Counted from the stretch's first letter, positions 7,867-17,466 are shown. The stretch: DNA of 38,656 nt from Brachyspira innocens ATCC 29796 (GCF_000384655.1 NZ_ARQI01000098.1:1-38656); one strand, 5' to 3'. Made by a program: numbers and translations. Notes: a model not told the origin generated them from the letters alone.

Positions 7867-8316
7867 ATGAAAAAAGAAATTTTAAAAGAAGAAGAAAATA
7901 TTGATATTAATAGTATAGAAAATATTGCTGAATATTTAAAAAGCATATTAAAAGATGGTGATATCGTGATAATGGAAGGCAATTTAGGATTCGGTAAAAC
8001 TACATTTGTACGTATATTATCAAGACTTCTTGAAAGCGATAATATAGTAAGCAGCCCGTCTTTCACATTAATAAATGAATATGATATAATACTTAACGGC
8101 AAAGAAAGTACATTAAGACATGTTGATTTATATCGTCTTGACAGTAAAGAAGAACTTGACGATATAGGATTTAAAGATAAAATTAAAGAAAACGGAATTA
8201 CTATTATAGAATGGGGCAATAAGTTCATAAACTACTTTGAAACTCCGTACTATTTGTTTGAAATAGAAATGAAAGAAGAAAACAGCAGATTATATAGGAT
8301 AAGTTTGATTTCATGA
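7867..8316 (+). CDS. tsaE: tRNA threonylcarbamoyladenosine biosynthesis ATPase TsaE
   Basis: A 149-residue P-loop protein, normal length for TsaE, the ATPase that works with TsaB and TsaD to add threonylcarbamoyl to A37 of ANN-decoding tRNAs. Walker A is G-N-L-G-F-G-K-T-T (38-46); the family usually has Gly-Ala-Gly, so Phe42 is a small deviation. Further TsaE blocks are S-P-S-F-T-L-I-N-E-Y, H-V-D-L-Y-R-L and I-I-E-W-G. No Shine-Dalgarno is visible in front of the ATG. The gene overlaps the next one by four bases (ATGA), which implies translational coupling. Confidence 0.95.
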   Translation: MKKEILKEEENIDINSIENIAEYLKSILKDGDIVIMEGNLGFGKTTFVRILSRLLESDNIVSSPSFTLINEYDIILNGKESTLRHVDLYRLDSKEELDDIGFKDKIKENGITIIEWGNKFINYFETPYYLFEIEMKEENSRLYRISLIS

Positions 8317-9344
8317 AAAAATGTTTTTTATTATTTATTATATTATTTTTAACACTATTTATTTTATCATGCAGTAATAGAGTAATAGATAATAATACTG
8401 TAATATATTCAAAAACAACTGTATCTTCAGTAAATATCATTATAGGAAATGCAATAGAATATGAAGTGCATATAATATCAAAAAATGGTATAGACTATAA
8501 TTATGAAGATGTTTCATTTGATGATAGAAATAATAAAACAAGAATAATATCAGTTGAAAATAAAACTAAAGACAGAGGGAAATATAAAGAAAGAATTATA
8601 AAATACCAAATAGGTTTTTATGATATAGGTCAATTTGTAATATATCCTTTTAAAATTTCTTATAATTATAATAATGAATATAGAGAGCTTTTAGGCGAAG
8701 ATGTTAATATATTAGTGAACTCTTTTTCTGACGGAGAGACACTTCCTCCTATGAAAAGAACTATGAGTATACCTATGCCTAAATATGTATGGATATTTGC
8801 TGTATTAATTGTTATTGCTGTTATAGCTATAATAATACTAATATTCTCTATTATCAAATACATAGAAAAGAAATTTAATGAAAAAATTAATATTAAAGAA
8901 GATACAGAAGCATTAAATGCATTAAAAACATTAGACTGCACTACATACTATAATGAAAATAAATATGCTGAATACTATTTTGAATTAACATTTATTTTCA
9001 AAAGATATCTTACAAAAAGATTTATGTTTAATATAGAAGACATGACAACAAGCGAGATTAATGATCTTTTTCAAAATCATCATTTTAATGACAGCGAATA
9101 TATAATAAATATGCTTGAAGAATCAGACTATATAAAGTTTGCAAAACAGATTCCAGAACTTAATATAATGCAGAAAGATTATGATTTTTGTGTGAATTAT
9201 ATAATAAATAACGGAAACTTACAAACTGCTTTAAAACTTCAGGAAAAAGAAAATAAAAGAATAGAAAAAGAAGAAAGAAAAAAATTAAAACATCAGAAAA
9301 AAATGAATAAAAAAATACAGCAGCTTGAAGAAAACAATAGTTAA
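8313..9344 (+). CDS. Membrane-anchored lipoprotein with N-terminal extracytoplasmic domain, BatD-like architecture
   Basis: A 343-residue protein starting with a lipoprotein signal (lipobox Ile-Leu-Ser-Cys20). A beta-rich extracytoplasmic region of about 130 residues follows, then a strong transmembrane helix at about 155-178, then a charged, helical cytoplasmic C-terminus ending in a Lys/Glu-rich tail. This layout resembles BatD-like (aerotolerance) proteins: an export signal, Ig-like strands and a single membrane helix. I see no diagnostic motif, so the relation is only suggested. It overlaps tsaE by four bases and is followed after 15 bp by mnmE, so the three genes are probably one transcript. 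Confidence 0.65.
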   Translation: MKKCFLLFIILFLTLFILSCSNRVIDNNTVIYSKTTVSSVNIIIGNAIEYEVHIISKNGIDYNYEDVSFDDRNNKTRIISVENKTKDRGKYKERIIKYQIGFYDIGQFVIYPFKISYNYNNEYRELLGEDVNILVNSFSDGETLPPMKRTMSIPMPKYVWIFAVLIVIAVIAIIILIFSIIKYIEKKFNEKINIKEDTEALNALKTLDCTTYYNENKYAEYYFELTFIFKRYLTKRFMFNIEDMTTSEINDLFQNHHFNDSEYIINMLEESDYIKFAKQIPELNIMQKDYDFCVNYIINNGNLQTALKLQEKENKRIEKEERKKLKHQKKMNKKIQQLEENNS

Positions 9345-9359
9345 GAGTTTATAAAAATT

Positions 9360-10754
9360 ATGAATGAATACGATATAAAAGACACTATAGCAGCATTATC
9401 AACCCCCTATTCAAAAAGTGCATTAGCCTTGATAAGAATGTCTGGAAGCAAAGCATTGGAAATAGCATCAAAAATATGTTTTTATGCAGGAGATGAAAAT
9501 AAAAATATAAAAAAATTTGAACATAGAAAAAGCTATTATGCATTAGTAAAAGATGAAAATAATACCCCTATAGATGAACTTATAGTGCTTTCAACACTTG
9601 CTCCAAATACATTTACTTCAGAAGATACTATAGAGTTTATTTCTCATGGAAGTATTGTTGTAATAGACTCTCTTTTAAATCTCTTAATAAGAAACGGAGC
9701 AAGAGCTGCAAATAGAGGCGAGTTTACATACAGAGCATATATTAACGGACGTATTGGTATAAGCGAAGCCGAAGCTATACATGATTTAATAGATTCTAAT
9801 AACAGACTTATGGCAGAGGCAAGCATATATAAAATGCGTGGAAGACTTACAAGAGAAATAGATAAACTCAGAGATAATATCAAAAACTCTCTAATGCTTG
9901 TTTACGGAGAATTAGATTTTCCAGAAGATGATACAGAAACATTTTCTTATGACAAATTAATAGAAAATTTTATAAATATAAAAAAAGATATAGAAAATAT
10001 TTTATACAATTCAAGCAGAGTAGAAAATCTTATTAACGGTATAAAGGTTGCTATACTTGGAAGAGTTAATGCTGGAAAAAGCAGTATATTTAATATGATA
10101 CTCGATAAAAACAGAGCAATAGTTTCTAATATAGCTGGAACTACTAGAGATTTTTTAAGTGAGAATATATATATTGATAATATACCATTTTATTTGATGG
10201 ATACTGCAGGTTTTCATAAAGAGGCTGATAATGATATAGAGCTTGAAGGCATAGAAAGGGCAAAAAAATGTGCTAATGAAGCTAATATTATACTTGCTGT
10301 ATTTGATTCATCAGGCAATGCCGATGAAAATGATATTAACTTAATAGAGTTTTTAAAAACATTAAAAAATAAAAATATAATATACATTCTAAATAAAAGT
10401 GATGAAGAGCAAAAATTTGATTATAATATTGACTCAAAAAATATTATAAACATAAGCACAAAAACAAAAGAAGGTAAAGATAAATTAATACAAGCCTTAA
10501 AAAATTATGTAAATGATTCAGACATTGATATATTTAATAAAGAAAGCTATGTCAATAACAGAGAAAGAGGCTATTTAGAAAAAGGACTTAAACAGATTGA
10601 TATATGTATAGAAAAATCCAAAATGTCGTTTTCATTAGATGAAGTTGCAGAAGAGATGAACATATTAAACAATATACTAGGAAATGTAAGCGGAAAAATA
10701 GATGCTGAAGAAGTAATTAATGAAATATTTGCAAACTTCTGCATAGGAAAATAA
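9360..10754 (+). CDS. mnmE: tRNA modification GTPase MnmE
   Basis: A 464-residue GTPase that, with MnmG, installs the (carboxymethyl)aminomethyl group at U34 of certain tRNAs. The start D-T-I-A-A-L-S-T-P is typical of the TrmE N-terminal folate-binding domain. The G domain contains G-R-V-N-A-G-K-S-S (G1), I-A-G-T-T-R-D (G2), D-T-A-G-F-H (G3) and N-K-S-D (G4). The protein ends in F-C-I-G-K, the C-terminal CxGK motif essential in MnmE. It is complete and of normal length. It follows the lipoprotein gene by 15 bp and has no clear Shine-Dalgarno; MnmG is not in the window. Confidence 0.97.
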   Translation: MNEYDIKDTIAALSTPYSKSALALIRMSGSKALEIASKICFYAGDENKNIKKFEHRKSYYALVKDENNTPIDELIVLSTLAPNTFTSEDTIEFISHGSIVVIDSLLNLLIRNGARAANRGEFTYRAYINGRIGISEAEAIHDLIDSNNRLMAEASIYKMRGRLTREIDKLRDNIKNSLMLVYGELDFPEDDTETFSYDKLIENFINIKKDIENILYNSSRVENLINGIKVAILGRVNAGKSSIFNMILDKNRAIVSNIAGTTRDFLSENIYIDNIPFYLMDTAGFHKEADNDIELEGIERAKKCANEANIILAVFDSSGNADENDINLIEFLKTLKNKNIIYILNKSDEEQKFDYNIDSKNIINISTKTKEGKDKLIQALKNYVNDSDIDIFNKESYVNNRERGYLEKGLKQIDICIEKSKMSFSLDEVAEEMNILNNILGNVSGKIDAEEVINEIFANFCIGK

Positions 10755-10886
10755 TTATAAAATTTCATTTGCTAAACTACAAAAAAATAGTATATTTATT
10801 ATAATACTGAATTAAAAAAGACGATAAATATTAGAATATATAATATTAATTATGTGAAAATGATAAAGGGAGTTTAATATATATTT

Positions 10887-11672
10887 ATGAAAAAGTTATT
10901 TGCAGTGGCTGCTGTTTTTATATTAATAAATTTATCTCTTTTTGCTGAAAGCGGATTTGAAGGAATATTCAATATGCCAGTAGGACTTTCTGTAGGAATG
11001 CCTATGGGACCTAAAGATGATACTGCAAAAAAATTCGGACTTGGTTTTGATATAGGAATTACTGCTCAATTCGGATATATAGTAGATTTTAAAAATGGTG
11101 TAGGTTTAAGTATATTGGGAGAAGCGGGATATAGTCATGATACTTATGCATATACAATAGCTTCATCAGACAGCAGTATAGAAAATTTAAGCTCTGTATC
11201 TTTTCACAGTCTTCAGGTAGGACTTCTTCCGAAAATCAATATAAAAGATTTTTCTATAGGTATAGGCGGAGGATTAAAAATACCTATATCTGGAACTATT
11301 GAAAATAAAATAACAACATATGGAACTAATTACACCGCAGAAGGATATAATGTAAATATACTGGATATAGTTAATGAATATGACAAAATGAATGTAATAC
11401 CTTATGTTAAATTAACATTTGATTATTCTGTATTCAATAATTATAATGTAGCTGCAAATTTCGGGTTATATTTTGATTATGAGTTTGGTACTAGAAAAAA
11501 AATAGATGAAAAAACATATACTTCTGTAGATAGCTTCGGAGCAGGACTTCAAGTTGGTTTAAGATTCAGTCCTTTTAAAACTCCTTATAAAAAACTACCT
11601 GCTTCTAACAATACAAATAATAATAATAAATCAAATGCAGTTGTATCGCCTGAATCTTATAAGAAGAAGTAA
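10887..11672 (+). CDS. Outer-membrane beta-barrel protein
   Basis: A 261-residue protein with a signal peptide (cleavage probably after Leu-Phe-Ala, residue 20) followed by many amphipathic strands with alternating hydrophobic residues and glycine-rich turns (G-L-S-V-G-M, G-F-D-I-G-I, S-I-G-I-G-G-G). This is typical of small outer-membrane barrels. The last strand (G-L-Q-V-G-L-R-F) is followed by about 33 polar Asn/Lys-rich residues, unusual because the barrel-assembly signal is normally at the very C-terminus. AAGGGAG is the best ribosome binding site but stands about 14 nt from the ATG. Its stop lies two bases from that of the convergent gene. Role unknown. Confidence 0.75.
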   Translation: MKKLFAVAAVFILINLSLFAESGFEGIFNMPVGLSVGMPMGPKDDTAKKFGLGFDIGITAQFGYIVDFKNGVGLSILGEAGYSHDTYAYTIASSDSSIENLSSVSFHSLQVGLLPKINIKDFSIGIGGGLKIPISGTIENKITTYGTNYTAEGYNVNILDIVNEYDKMNVIPYVKLTFDYSVFNNYNVAANFGLYFDYEFGTRKKIDEKTYTSVDSFGAGLQVGLRFSPFKTPYKKLPASNNTNNNNKSNAVVSPESYKKK

Positions 11673-11674
11673 AA

Positions 11675-12871
11675 TTATTTGTGATGACTTTTTATAGAAA
11701 GCCTTTTTTTATATGTTTCATACTCTTTTATAAAGTTATTAATATCAATTACATGGATATAATCATCATCTATAGTAATATAATGTATTTTCTTAAGCTC
11801 ACTTTTTATAACACCAATATCATTATACCCTATTACAGCTGCTATATCATGTAATTTATATAATAGGTCAGCAGTATTTATTTCCTTGCCTGTAAATAAA
11901 GTTTCAGTTCTCACTATATAATATATGGTAATAAGCAGTTTCATAAATATATCCTGACTGTTAAGTGCCATAACTTTAAGAACACTGTTTCTTATTTTGG
12001 TACATATTATTTTTAGATAATAAGGTCTTAAAGAGTTAACATTAGCTACTATTGATATAAACTCTTCTTTTTTTAGCAGCTTAATTTTAGAATCTTCAAG
12101 AACTACAGTTGTAGTTGAAAGAGGCTGATAATTAATATCAGGCATATATCCGTCTATAAGATTGTTGCTGGAATAAATTGCTCTTGTAACCAATTTGGAG
12201 TTTACAACATTATATACACCCACTTTTCCAGAATTAATAATATAAAGATAATTACCTGCTATAAGCTCCGTATATAAGCAATATCCTTTTTTATAAAAAA
12301 ATACATTATCTTCCATTGCTTCTGGTTCTGGCAAACTATACTCTTTCATAGAATCTATCATATCTTTAATATCTTTAATACTGCTGCTGTTAGGAAAAAG
12401 TTTTAAATATTGATTGTATATTTGATAAGCAGCTGTAGGAAGGTTGTTATCATTATATACTTGTGCCATATTTAAGACATATCCTTCATTAATATCATAT
12501 TTAGTCATAGAATGATGATGTGAAAGATTAATATAATATTTGCTTAGCCATACCTCTAAAGAATTTTCTAAATAATTATGCATTTTTTTTATTAGCTCTT
12601 TATTATATATCTTAATAATATCATCTATATTTATTTCTAAAGCCTCAATATCAGTATCAGCTTTAACATTAAAAAAGTATGGTTCATTTAATGCTGAATT
12701 TACAAGTCCTAATATATCACCCTTTGTATATTCCATATTGCTGTCAAAATATTTTCCGTACGATACAGCTTTTCCGCTGGTTATTATATAAAAAGATTTT
12801 TTAGGATAATTATCCTCTATAAAAATGATAGAGGATTTTTTAAATGATACAATATTATTATAGTTAATCAT
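11675..12871 (-). CDS. Protein with two cyclic-nucleotide-binding-like domains (Crp-related)
   Basis: About 398 residues from the ATG at 12871. An open frame extends six codons further, but GGGGG sits in that extension and is correctly spaced only for the 12871 start. Residues to about 90 and again about 205-290 resemble the cyclic-nucleotide-binding beta-roll (F-Y-I-I-T-S-G-K-A and Y-L-Y-I-I-N-S-G-K-V are the hairpin blocks). A helical TPR-like linker joins them (A-A-Y-Q-I-Y-N-Q-Y-L-K-L-F-P). The C-terminal part (about 310-400) is helical and ends in a possible winged-helix region, so a transcription-factor role is possible but not shown. The arginine expected for cAMP binding is not evident. 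Confidence 0.7.
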   Translation of the reverse strand: MINYNNIVSFKKSSIIFIEDNYPKKSFYIITSGKAVSYGKYFDSNMEYTKGDILGLVNSALNEPYFFNVKADTDIEALEINIDDIIKIYNKELIKKMHNYLENSLEVWLSKYYINLSHHHSMTKYDINEGYVLNMAQVYNDNNLPTAAYQIYNQYLKLFPNSSSIKDIKDMIDSMKEYSLPEPEAMEDNVFFYKKGYCLYTELIAGNYLYIINSGKVGVYNVVNSKLVTRAIYSSNNLIDGYMPDINYQPLSTTTVVLEDSKIKLLKKEEFISIVANVNSLRPYYLKIICTKIRNSVLKVMALNSQDIFMKLLITIYYIVRTETLFTGKEINTADLLYKLHDIAAVIGYNDIGVIKSELKKIHYITIDDDYIHVIDINNFIKEYETYKKRLSIKSHHK

Positions 12872-12968
12872 CATATCCCCCATATACATATGATAATATC
12901 ATATTAACTTATAAAAAATATAAGTCAATATGATATAATTATTTTTTATACAAATAAAACGCTAAATA

Positions 12969-13002
12969 AAAAGAGACCTTATAAAAATATAAAGCCTCTT
13001 TT
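12969..13002 (-). terminator. Intrinsic terminator of purB
   Basis: Arms at 12969-12983 and 12988-13002 form a 15-bp stem with a 4-nt loop. Read as minus-strand RNA the two irregular positions are G-U wobbles; on the plus strand they would be A-C mismatches. This assigns it to purB transcription, and a T-rich run follows on that strand. Confidence 0.8.
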
Positions 13003-13029
13003 GTTTCTTACTTACTTATATAAATTATA

Positions 13030-14322
13030 TTATATACCAAATCTTTTCATTATAACATCAATATTTCTCAAATAATAAGCATAATCAAAACAATCATCTA
13101 TCTCTTTATCGCTTAAATATTTTGTTATATCTTCATCTTTATGAACGTTCTCTCTAAAATCTTCGTTATTGAGCCATTTTTTCATTGCATTTCTCTGAAC
13201 CCATCTGTAGGCATTGTCTCTGTCTATGCCTTTATTGACTAAACTTATCAATATTCTTTGACTGAATATTAAACCGCCTGTTTTTTCAATATTAGCCTTC
13301 ATAGCATCTGGATATATTAAAAGTTTATCAACTATATCAATAAATTTATTAAGAGCATAATCAACAGCAATAGTAGAGTCTGGAAGTATAACACGCTCTA
13401 CTGATGAATGGCTTATATCTCTTTCATGCCAAAGTGTAATGTCTTCCATAGAAGCCAACGCATTACCTCTTACAATTCTAGCTAAACCAGATATTCTCTC
13501 ACAAGTAATAGGATTTCTTTTATGAGGCATAGCTGATGAACCTTTTTGTTTTTCGCTGAAATATTCTTCTGCTTCTCTTATATCAGTTCTTTGAAGATTT
13601 CTAATTTCTGTAGCAAATTTCTCTAATGAACTTGCCACTATTGCCAATGTAGTAAGGTACTGTGCATGCCTATCTCTTTGTATTATTTGAGTAGAAACTT
13701 TATCGGCTTCTATTCCTAGCTTTTTACAAACAATCTCTTCTATTCTAGGGTCAATATTGCTGTAAGTACCAACAGCACCTGAAATTTTACCTACAGAAAC
13801 TTGTTTTTTAGCCTCTTCTACTCTCTTAATATTTCTTTCATTTTCATCATACCATAGTATAAATTTTAATCCCAATGTCATAGGTTCAGCATGTATACCA
13901 TGTGTACGTCCTATACAAGGAGTATATTTATGTTCTTTAGCTCTTCTTAATAATACTTCTGATAATCTTTTTAAATCATCAAGTATTATTTCGGCAGATC
14001 TTTTCATCATCACAGCCAAAGCAGTATCTTTAACATCGCTTGAAGTTAATCCTTTATGTATATACTGTCCGCCCTCGCCTACATTTTCCTGAACGGCAGT
14101 TACAAATGAAATTATGTCATGATTAGTTTCTTTTTCTATTTCTGCAATTCTCTCTACTGTAAAAGTAGCTTTTTCTTTAATGTTTTTTACTGCTTCTGAA
14201 GGTATCTCTCCAATTTCAGCCATAGCCTCACATGCAGCAATCTCAACATCAAGCATAACCTGAAACTCATTTTGCAAGCTCCAAAGCTCGCCCATTTCTT
14301 TTCTTGTATATCTTTTTATCAT
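13030..14322 (-). CDS. purB: Adenylosuccinate lyase
   Basis: A 430-residue member of the fumarase/aspartase superfamily that removes fumarate from adenylosuccinate and from SAICAR in purine synthesis. Family blocks are T-S-S-D-V-K-D-T-A (substrate binding), the catalytic-His region G-R-T-H-G-I-H-A-E-P, and the signature loop G-S-S-A-M-P-H-K-R-N-P at about 260-270, which holds the catalytic Ser. Length is normal and both ends look complete. AAGGA lies 11 nt before the ATG. It is a single-gene transcript by its own terminator at 12969-13002, and it is divergent from ltaE. No other purine gene is nearby. Confidence 0.97.
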   Translation of the reverse strand: MIKRYTRKEMGELWSLQNEFQVMLDVEIAACEAMAEIGEIPSEAVKNIKEKATFTVERIAEIEKETNHDIISFVTAVQENVGEGGQYIHKGLTSSDVKDTALAVMMKRSAEIILDDLKRLSEVLLRRAKEHKYTPCIGRTHGIHAEPMTLGLKFILWYDENERNIKRVEEAKKQVSVGKISGAVGTYSNIDPRIEEIVCKKLGIEADKVSTQIIQRDRHAQYLTTLAIVASSLEKFATEIRNLQRTDIREAEEYFSEKQKGSSAMPHKRNPITCERISGLARIVRGNALASMEDITLWHERDISHSSVERVILPDSTIAVDYALNKFIDIVDKLLIYPDAMKANIEKTGGLIFSQRILISLVNKGIDRDNAYRWVQRNAMKKWLNNEDFRENVHKDEDITKYLSDKEIDDCFDYAYYLRNIDVIMKRFGI

Positions 14323-14411
14323 AGATTATTTATCCTTAATATAAAAAATTATAAAATACCAAATCATTATAGATAAAATTATGAATTATTTCAATTATTT
14401 TTTAATATAAG

Positions 14412-14439
14412 TTGTAATTTATAAAAAAAGAAATAGAAT
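14412..14439 (+). promoter_or_regulatory. Probable promoter of ltaE
   Basis: TTGTAA at 14412-14417, a 16-bp spacer and TAGAAT at 14434-14439, about 50 nt upstream of the ltaE ATG in the divergent purB-ltaE gap. Confidence 0.4.
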
Positions 14440-14492
14440 TATTTAGAAATAAAAATTAAAAAAAGTTTTTATATAAATCGGAGTTAAGACAA

Positions 14493-15509
14493 ATGAAAAT
14501 CTATGATTTAAGAAGCGACACAATTACAAAACCAAGCGAAGCAATGCGTAAAGCAATATACAATGCAGAATGCGGCGATGATGTTTATATGGAAGACCCT
14601 ACAGTAAATAAACTTCAAAAAATGGCTGCTGAAATTACTGGAAAAGAAAAAGCAATATTTGTTTCAAGCGGTACTATGGGTAATTTAATACCTATGATGA
14701 TATTAGGAAGAAAAAATAAACAGGTTTTGCTAGAAGAAGAATCTCATATAGTACATTATGAACTTGGAGGGGCTTCATCTTTAGCTGGTATTATGCCTCT
14801 AACTGTAAAAGCTGATAGAGGAATACTAACAAAAGATATTATAAAAAACTATATCAAAGAACAGCCGTATTATATGTCATCTGTAAGTATAGTTGAAGTA
14901 GAAAACAGTCATAACAGACATGGAGGAAGCGTTTATCCTATAGAGGTATTAAAAGAACTTTATGATTTCACTAAATCAAAAAATATTCATCTTCATATGG
15001 ACGGTGCTAGAGTTTTTAATGCATCTATAGCAAGCAAAAAATCTGTAAAAGAAATAGCTTCAAATACAGACTCTATAACATTCTGTTTATCAAAAGGACT
15101 TGGAGCACCTATGGGGGCTATGATATGCGGAAATAAAGATTTTATTGATGAGGCGTTTAGCATAAGAAAATTAATAGGAGGCGGAATGAGACAAATAGGA
15201 CTTATGGCCGCAGCTTGCATATATGCTTTAGAACACAATATACAAAGCCTAGAAGAAGATCATCAAAAAGCAAAAAAAATAGCAAAAGCAATAATTGAAA
15301 GTAAAATAGGCACTATTAATTTAGAAAACGTTGAAACTAATATAGTAATAGCAGATACTAAAGAGCCTTCATCAAATATATTATCAAAATTATCAGAACA
15401 AGGAATAAAAGCAAGCTCTTTCGGAGACTATAAAATAAGATTTGTTACGCATAGAGATATAAGTATGGAAGAAACAGAAGAGGTTTGCTCTATAATAAAA
15501 AAATTATAA
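14493..15509 (+). CDS. ltaE: Low-specificity L-threonine aldolase
   Basis: A 338-residue PLP enzyme of fold type I that cleaves L-threonine or L-allo-threonine to glycine and acetaldehyde. The N-terminal block D-L-R-S-D-T-I-T-K-P is the family hallmark. E-E-S-H-I-V-H-Y-E contains the His that stacks on PLP, and H-M-D-G-A-R the conserved Asp and Arg. The PLP-binding lysine is about residue 201 in C-L-S-K-G-L-G-A-P-M-G. CGGAG nine bases upstream supports the start. It ends 20 bp before a strong bidirectional terminator. Stereospecificity cannot be read from the sequence. Confidence 0.93.
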   Translation: MKIYDLRSDTITKPSEAMRKAIYNAECGDDVYMEDPTVNKLQKMAAEITGKEKAIFVSSGTMGNLIPMMILGRKNKQVLLEEESHIVHYELGGASSLAGIMPLTVKADRGILTKDIIKNYIKEQPYYMSSVSIVEVENSHNRHGGSVYPIEVLKELYDFTKSKNIHLHMDGARVFNASIASKKSVKEIASNTDSITFCLSKGLGAPMGAMICGNKDFIDEAFSIRKLIGGGMRQIGLMAAACIYALEHNIQSLEEDHQKAKKIAKAIIESKIGTINLENVETNIVIADTKEPSSNILSKLSEQGIKASSFGDYKIRFVTHRDISMEETEEVCSIIKKL

Positions 15510-15528
15510 AACAAAATATTTTAATATA

Positions 15529-15563
15529 AAAAAGGAGAGTGTAAATAAATACCTCTCCTTTTT
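15529..15563. terminator. Bidirectional terminator between ltaE and the chemotaxis receptor
   Basis: A perfect 11-bp stem, arms 15529-15539 (A5-GGAGAG) and 15553-15563 (CTCTCC-T5), with a 13-nt loop. An A-run before and a T-run after mean it can act on both convergent transcripts. Confidence 0.88.
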
Positions 15564-15611
15564 ATTATATTAAAAAAATAATTATTTAAAATTAGAATTA
15601 AGTTTGAAATA

Positions 15612-17399
15612 TTATAATTCAGATGACAAATTGCTAGTACCCTGCACTACTTCCTTTCCAAGTATAGAACTTTCATTAACAAGTTCAGCATTCTCCTGTG
15701 TAATATTATTAAGCTCATTCATAGCAGTATTAATTTGTTTTACACTCTCTTCCTCTTCAGAAGCAGATTCATATATTTGAGAAAGTATATCAGATACATC
15801 TTTAGCAGATTTCTCTATTTCTACAAGTATATCCAAAGAACGTTTTACAGATTCATCACCTACTTCTATTTTGGCAACAGTTTTTTCTATTATGCCAGTT
15901 ATATTTCCAGCTGCCTCATTAACATTCTGTGCCAAAGCTCTAATCTCAGAAGCAACAACAGCAAATCCTCTGCCCTGCTCCCCAGCACGTGCTGCTTCAA
16001 CTGCGGCATTAAGTGCCAATATATTTGTCTGAAAAGCTATAGATTGTATCAATTTTGTAATATTTGATATTTCCTTACTAGACTCTGAAATTTCTATCAT
16101 ATTATTAGATATTTCACTTACAGCAGAAACTCCATTTTGAGTAGACTCTGTAACTTTAGCACTCATATTTTTTGCATTATATGAATTTTTTGAAGTATTA
16201 GATATAGCAGAAAAAAGATTCTCAATAGAGCTTGTAATCTCTTCAACAGCTGCTGCCTGAGATGAAGTGCGGTCTGATAAATTATCTATTCCTCCAGATA
16301 TCTTTTCTGAAGAAGTATTAATAAGAGATATATTAGTCTTTAATTCTGATACTATAGTATGCATTATATGCTGCATATCATTAATAGAATTAGCTAAAAC
16401 ACCTGTTACATCTTTTCTTTTTAATTCTTTTTCATCAAACTGACTGTCAAATCTTCCGTCCTGCATCAAAGTCATTATAGTGATAGCATGATATAAATTA
16501 TGAGATAAAGGTATCACTATTTTAGCTACTAAAATAAACTCAAGCACTATAAGTAGTATTATGCATAAAAATAAAATTATCATCATAAATCTGAACTGAG
16601 AATAAAAAGGTTCAGCACTTCCTTTAAATACTAATATCCAAGGAGCATTATCAGTTTTTTGAATAGAATACCATTCATCTTTTATAATATTCAAATCTCC
16701 AATATGAGATGATAAATTACCCTTAAAATCAGAAAATATTTCATAAGTAAATAAATTATTAGTTTCATTCAAAATGTAGTCGCTATTTTCATGCGTCATA
16801 AAAATACCTTCTTCAGAAACTATATAAACATCTTCTGTGAAATTCTTTTTAAGACTCTCTGTAATAGCATTAATATTGGCAAAATCTATAGCACATACCC
16901 CTTTGAGAGCTCCATTAGTATAAACAGCCTTACCAAATGTTACAGTGAGTTTATTAACAGCAAAATCAATATAAGGATCACTAATCATTATATCATTAGC
17001 TGCAACAGAATCCTTATACCAATCCCTAGAAGTTTGATTATAAGTTAAAGGATAAACTTCCAAAGTATTCATAAACACTCCGCCTTCTGGATAAGGAACA
17101 CTTCCTCCAAAATAAACATTTAAATATCCAGTATTAAGTTTCTGAACATTAGTAATAAAATTTCCAAATTCCACCCAGCTAGGATTAGACTCTAAATATG
17201 CTGCCATAACATATATAGTATTTTTAAGCTCTTCAACATAGCCTTCAGTTCTTGTTTTTGCCTCTAATGTCTGTAGATGTTTCTCTCTTAAAAATCTTGA
17301 TTTATATAAAGGTCTGTAAACAAAACAAATTATGATAAATAATACTAATAAAAATATTATAAAAGGAGCTAAAAATTTAACCATTAATCTATTTTTCAT
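15612..17399 (-). CDS. Methyl-accepting chemotaxis protein with dCache-like sensor
   Basis: A transmembrane chemoreceptor. I place the start at 17399 (M-K-N-R-L), because AAAGGA lies just upstream; the open frame runs ten codons further. A first membrane helix (about 5-30) is followed by a large periplasmic sensor with dCache-type features (S-R-D-W-Y-K-D-S and D-P-Y-I-D), a second helix at about 265-290, a HAMP region, and a methyl-accepting domain. Its hairpin tip carries the invariant [17 protein letters not shown] and signals to CheA/CheW. No CheR/CheB tethering pentapeptide is present at the C-terminus. The ligand is unknown; dCache sensors often bind amino acids or other small metabolites. 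Confidence 0.95.
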   Translation of the reverse strand: MKNRLMVKFLAPFIIFLLVLFIIICFVYRPLYKSRFLREKHLQTLEAKTRTEGYVEELKNTIYVMAAYLESNPSWVEFGNFITNVQKLNTGYLNVYFGGSVPYPEGGVFMNTLEVYPLTYNQTSRDWYKDSVAANDIMISDPYIDFAVNKLTVTFGKAVYTNGALKGVCAIDFANINAITESLKKNFTEDVYIVSEEGIFMTHENSDYILNETNNLFTYEIFSDFKGNLSSHIGDLNIIKDEWYSIQKTDNAPWILVFKGSAEPFYSQFRFMMIILFLCIILLIVLEFILVAKIVIPLSHNLYHAITIMTLMQDGRFDSQFDEKELKRKDVTGVLANSINDMQHIMHTIVSELKTNISLINTSSEKISGGIDNLSDRTSSQAAAVEEITSSIENLFSAISNTSKNSYNAKNMSAKVTESTQNGVSAVSEISNNMIEISESSKEISNITKLIQSIAFQTNILALNAAVEAARAGEQGRGFAVVASEIRALAQNVNEAAGNITGIIEKTVAKIEVGDESVKRSLDILVEIEKSAKDVSDILSQIYESASEEEESVKQINTAMNELNNITQENAELVNESSILGKEVVQGTSNLSSEL

Positions 17400-17436
17400 A
17401 ATAAAATCCTTTATACAAAATAAAAACATATACTTT

Positions 17437-17466
17437 AAAATATATAGATTATATTTATAAAGTCAA
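17437..17466 (-). promoter_or_regulatory. Probable promoter of the first chemotaxis receptor
   Basis: On the minus strand TTGACT (17466-17461), an 18-bp spacer and TATTTT (17442-17437), about 38 nt upstream of the chosen start. Confidence 0.4.

Noticed and set aside
10839..10844. TATAAT upstream of the outer-membrane barrel gene
   Set aside because: No acceptable -35 element lies 16-18 bp upstream, and such hexamers are frequent by chance in this AT-rich sequence.
14323..14411. Promoter of purB in the divergent gap
   Set aside because: A TATAAT-like -10 exists but no convincing -35 at the correct distance, so it is not listed.
15735..16067. Plus-strand open frame opposite the first chemotaxis receptor
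   Set aside because: Tyr/Phe/Arg-rich nonsense composition caused by the complementary strand of a conserved signalling domain.
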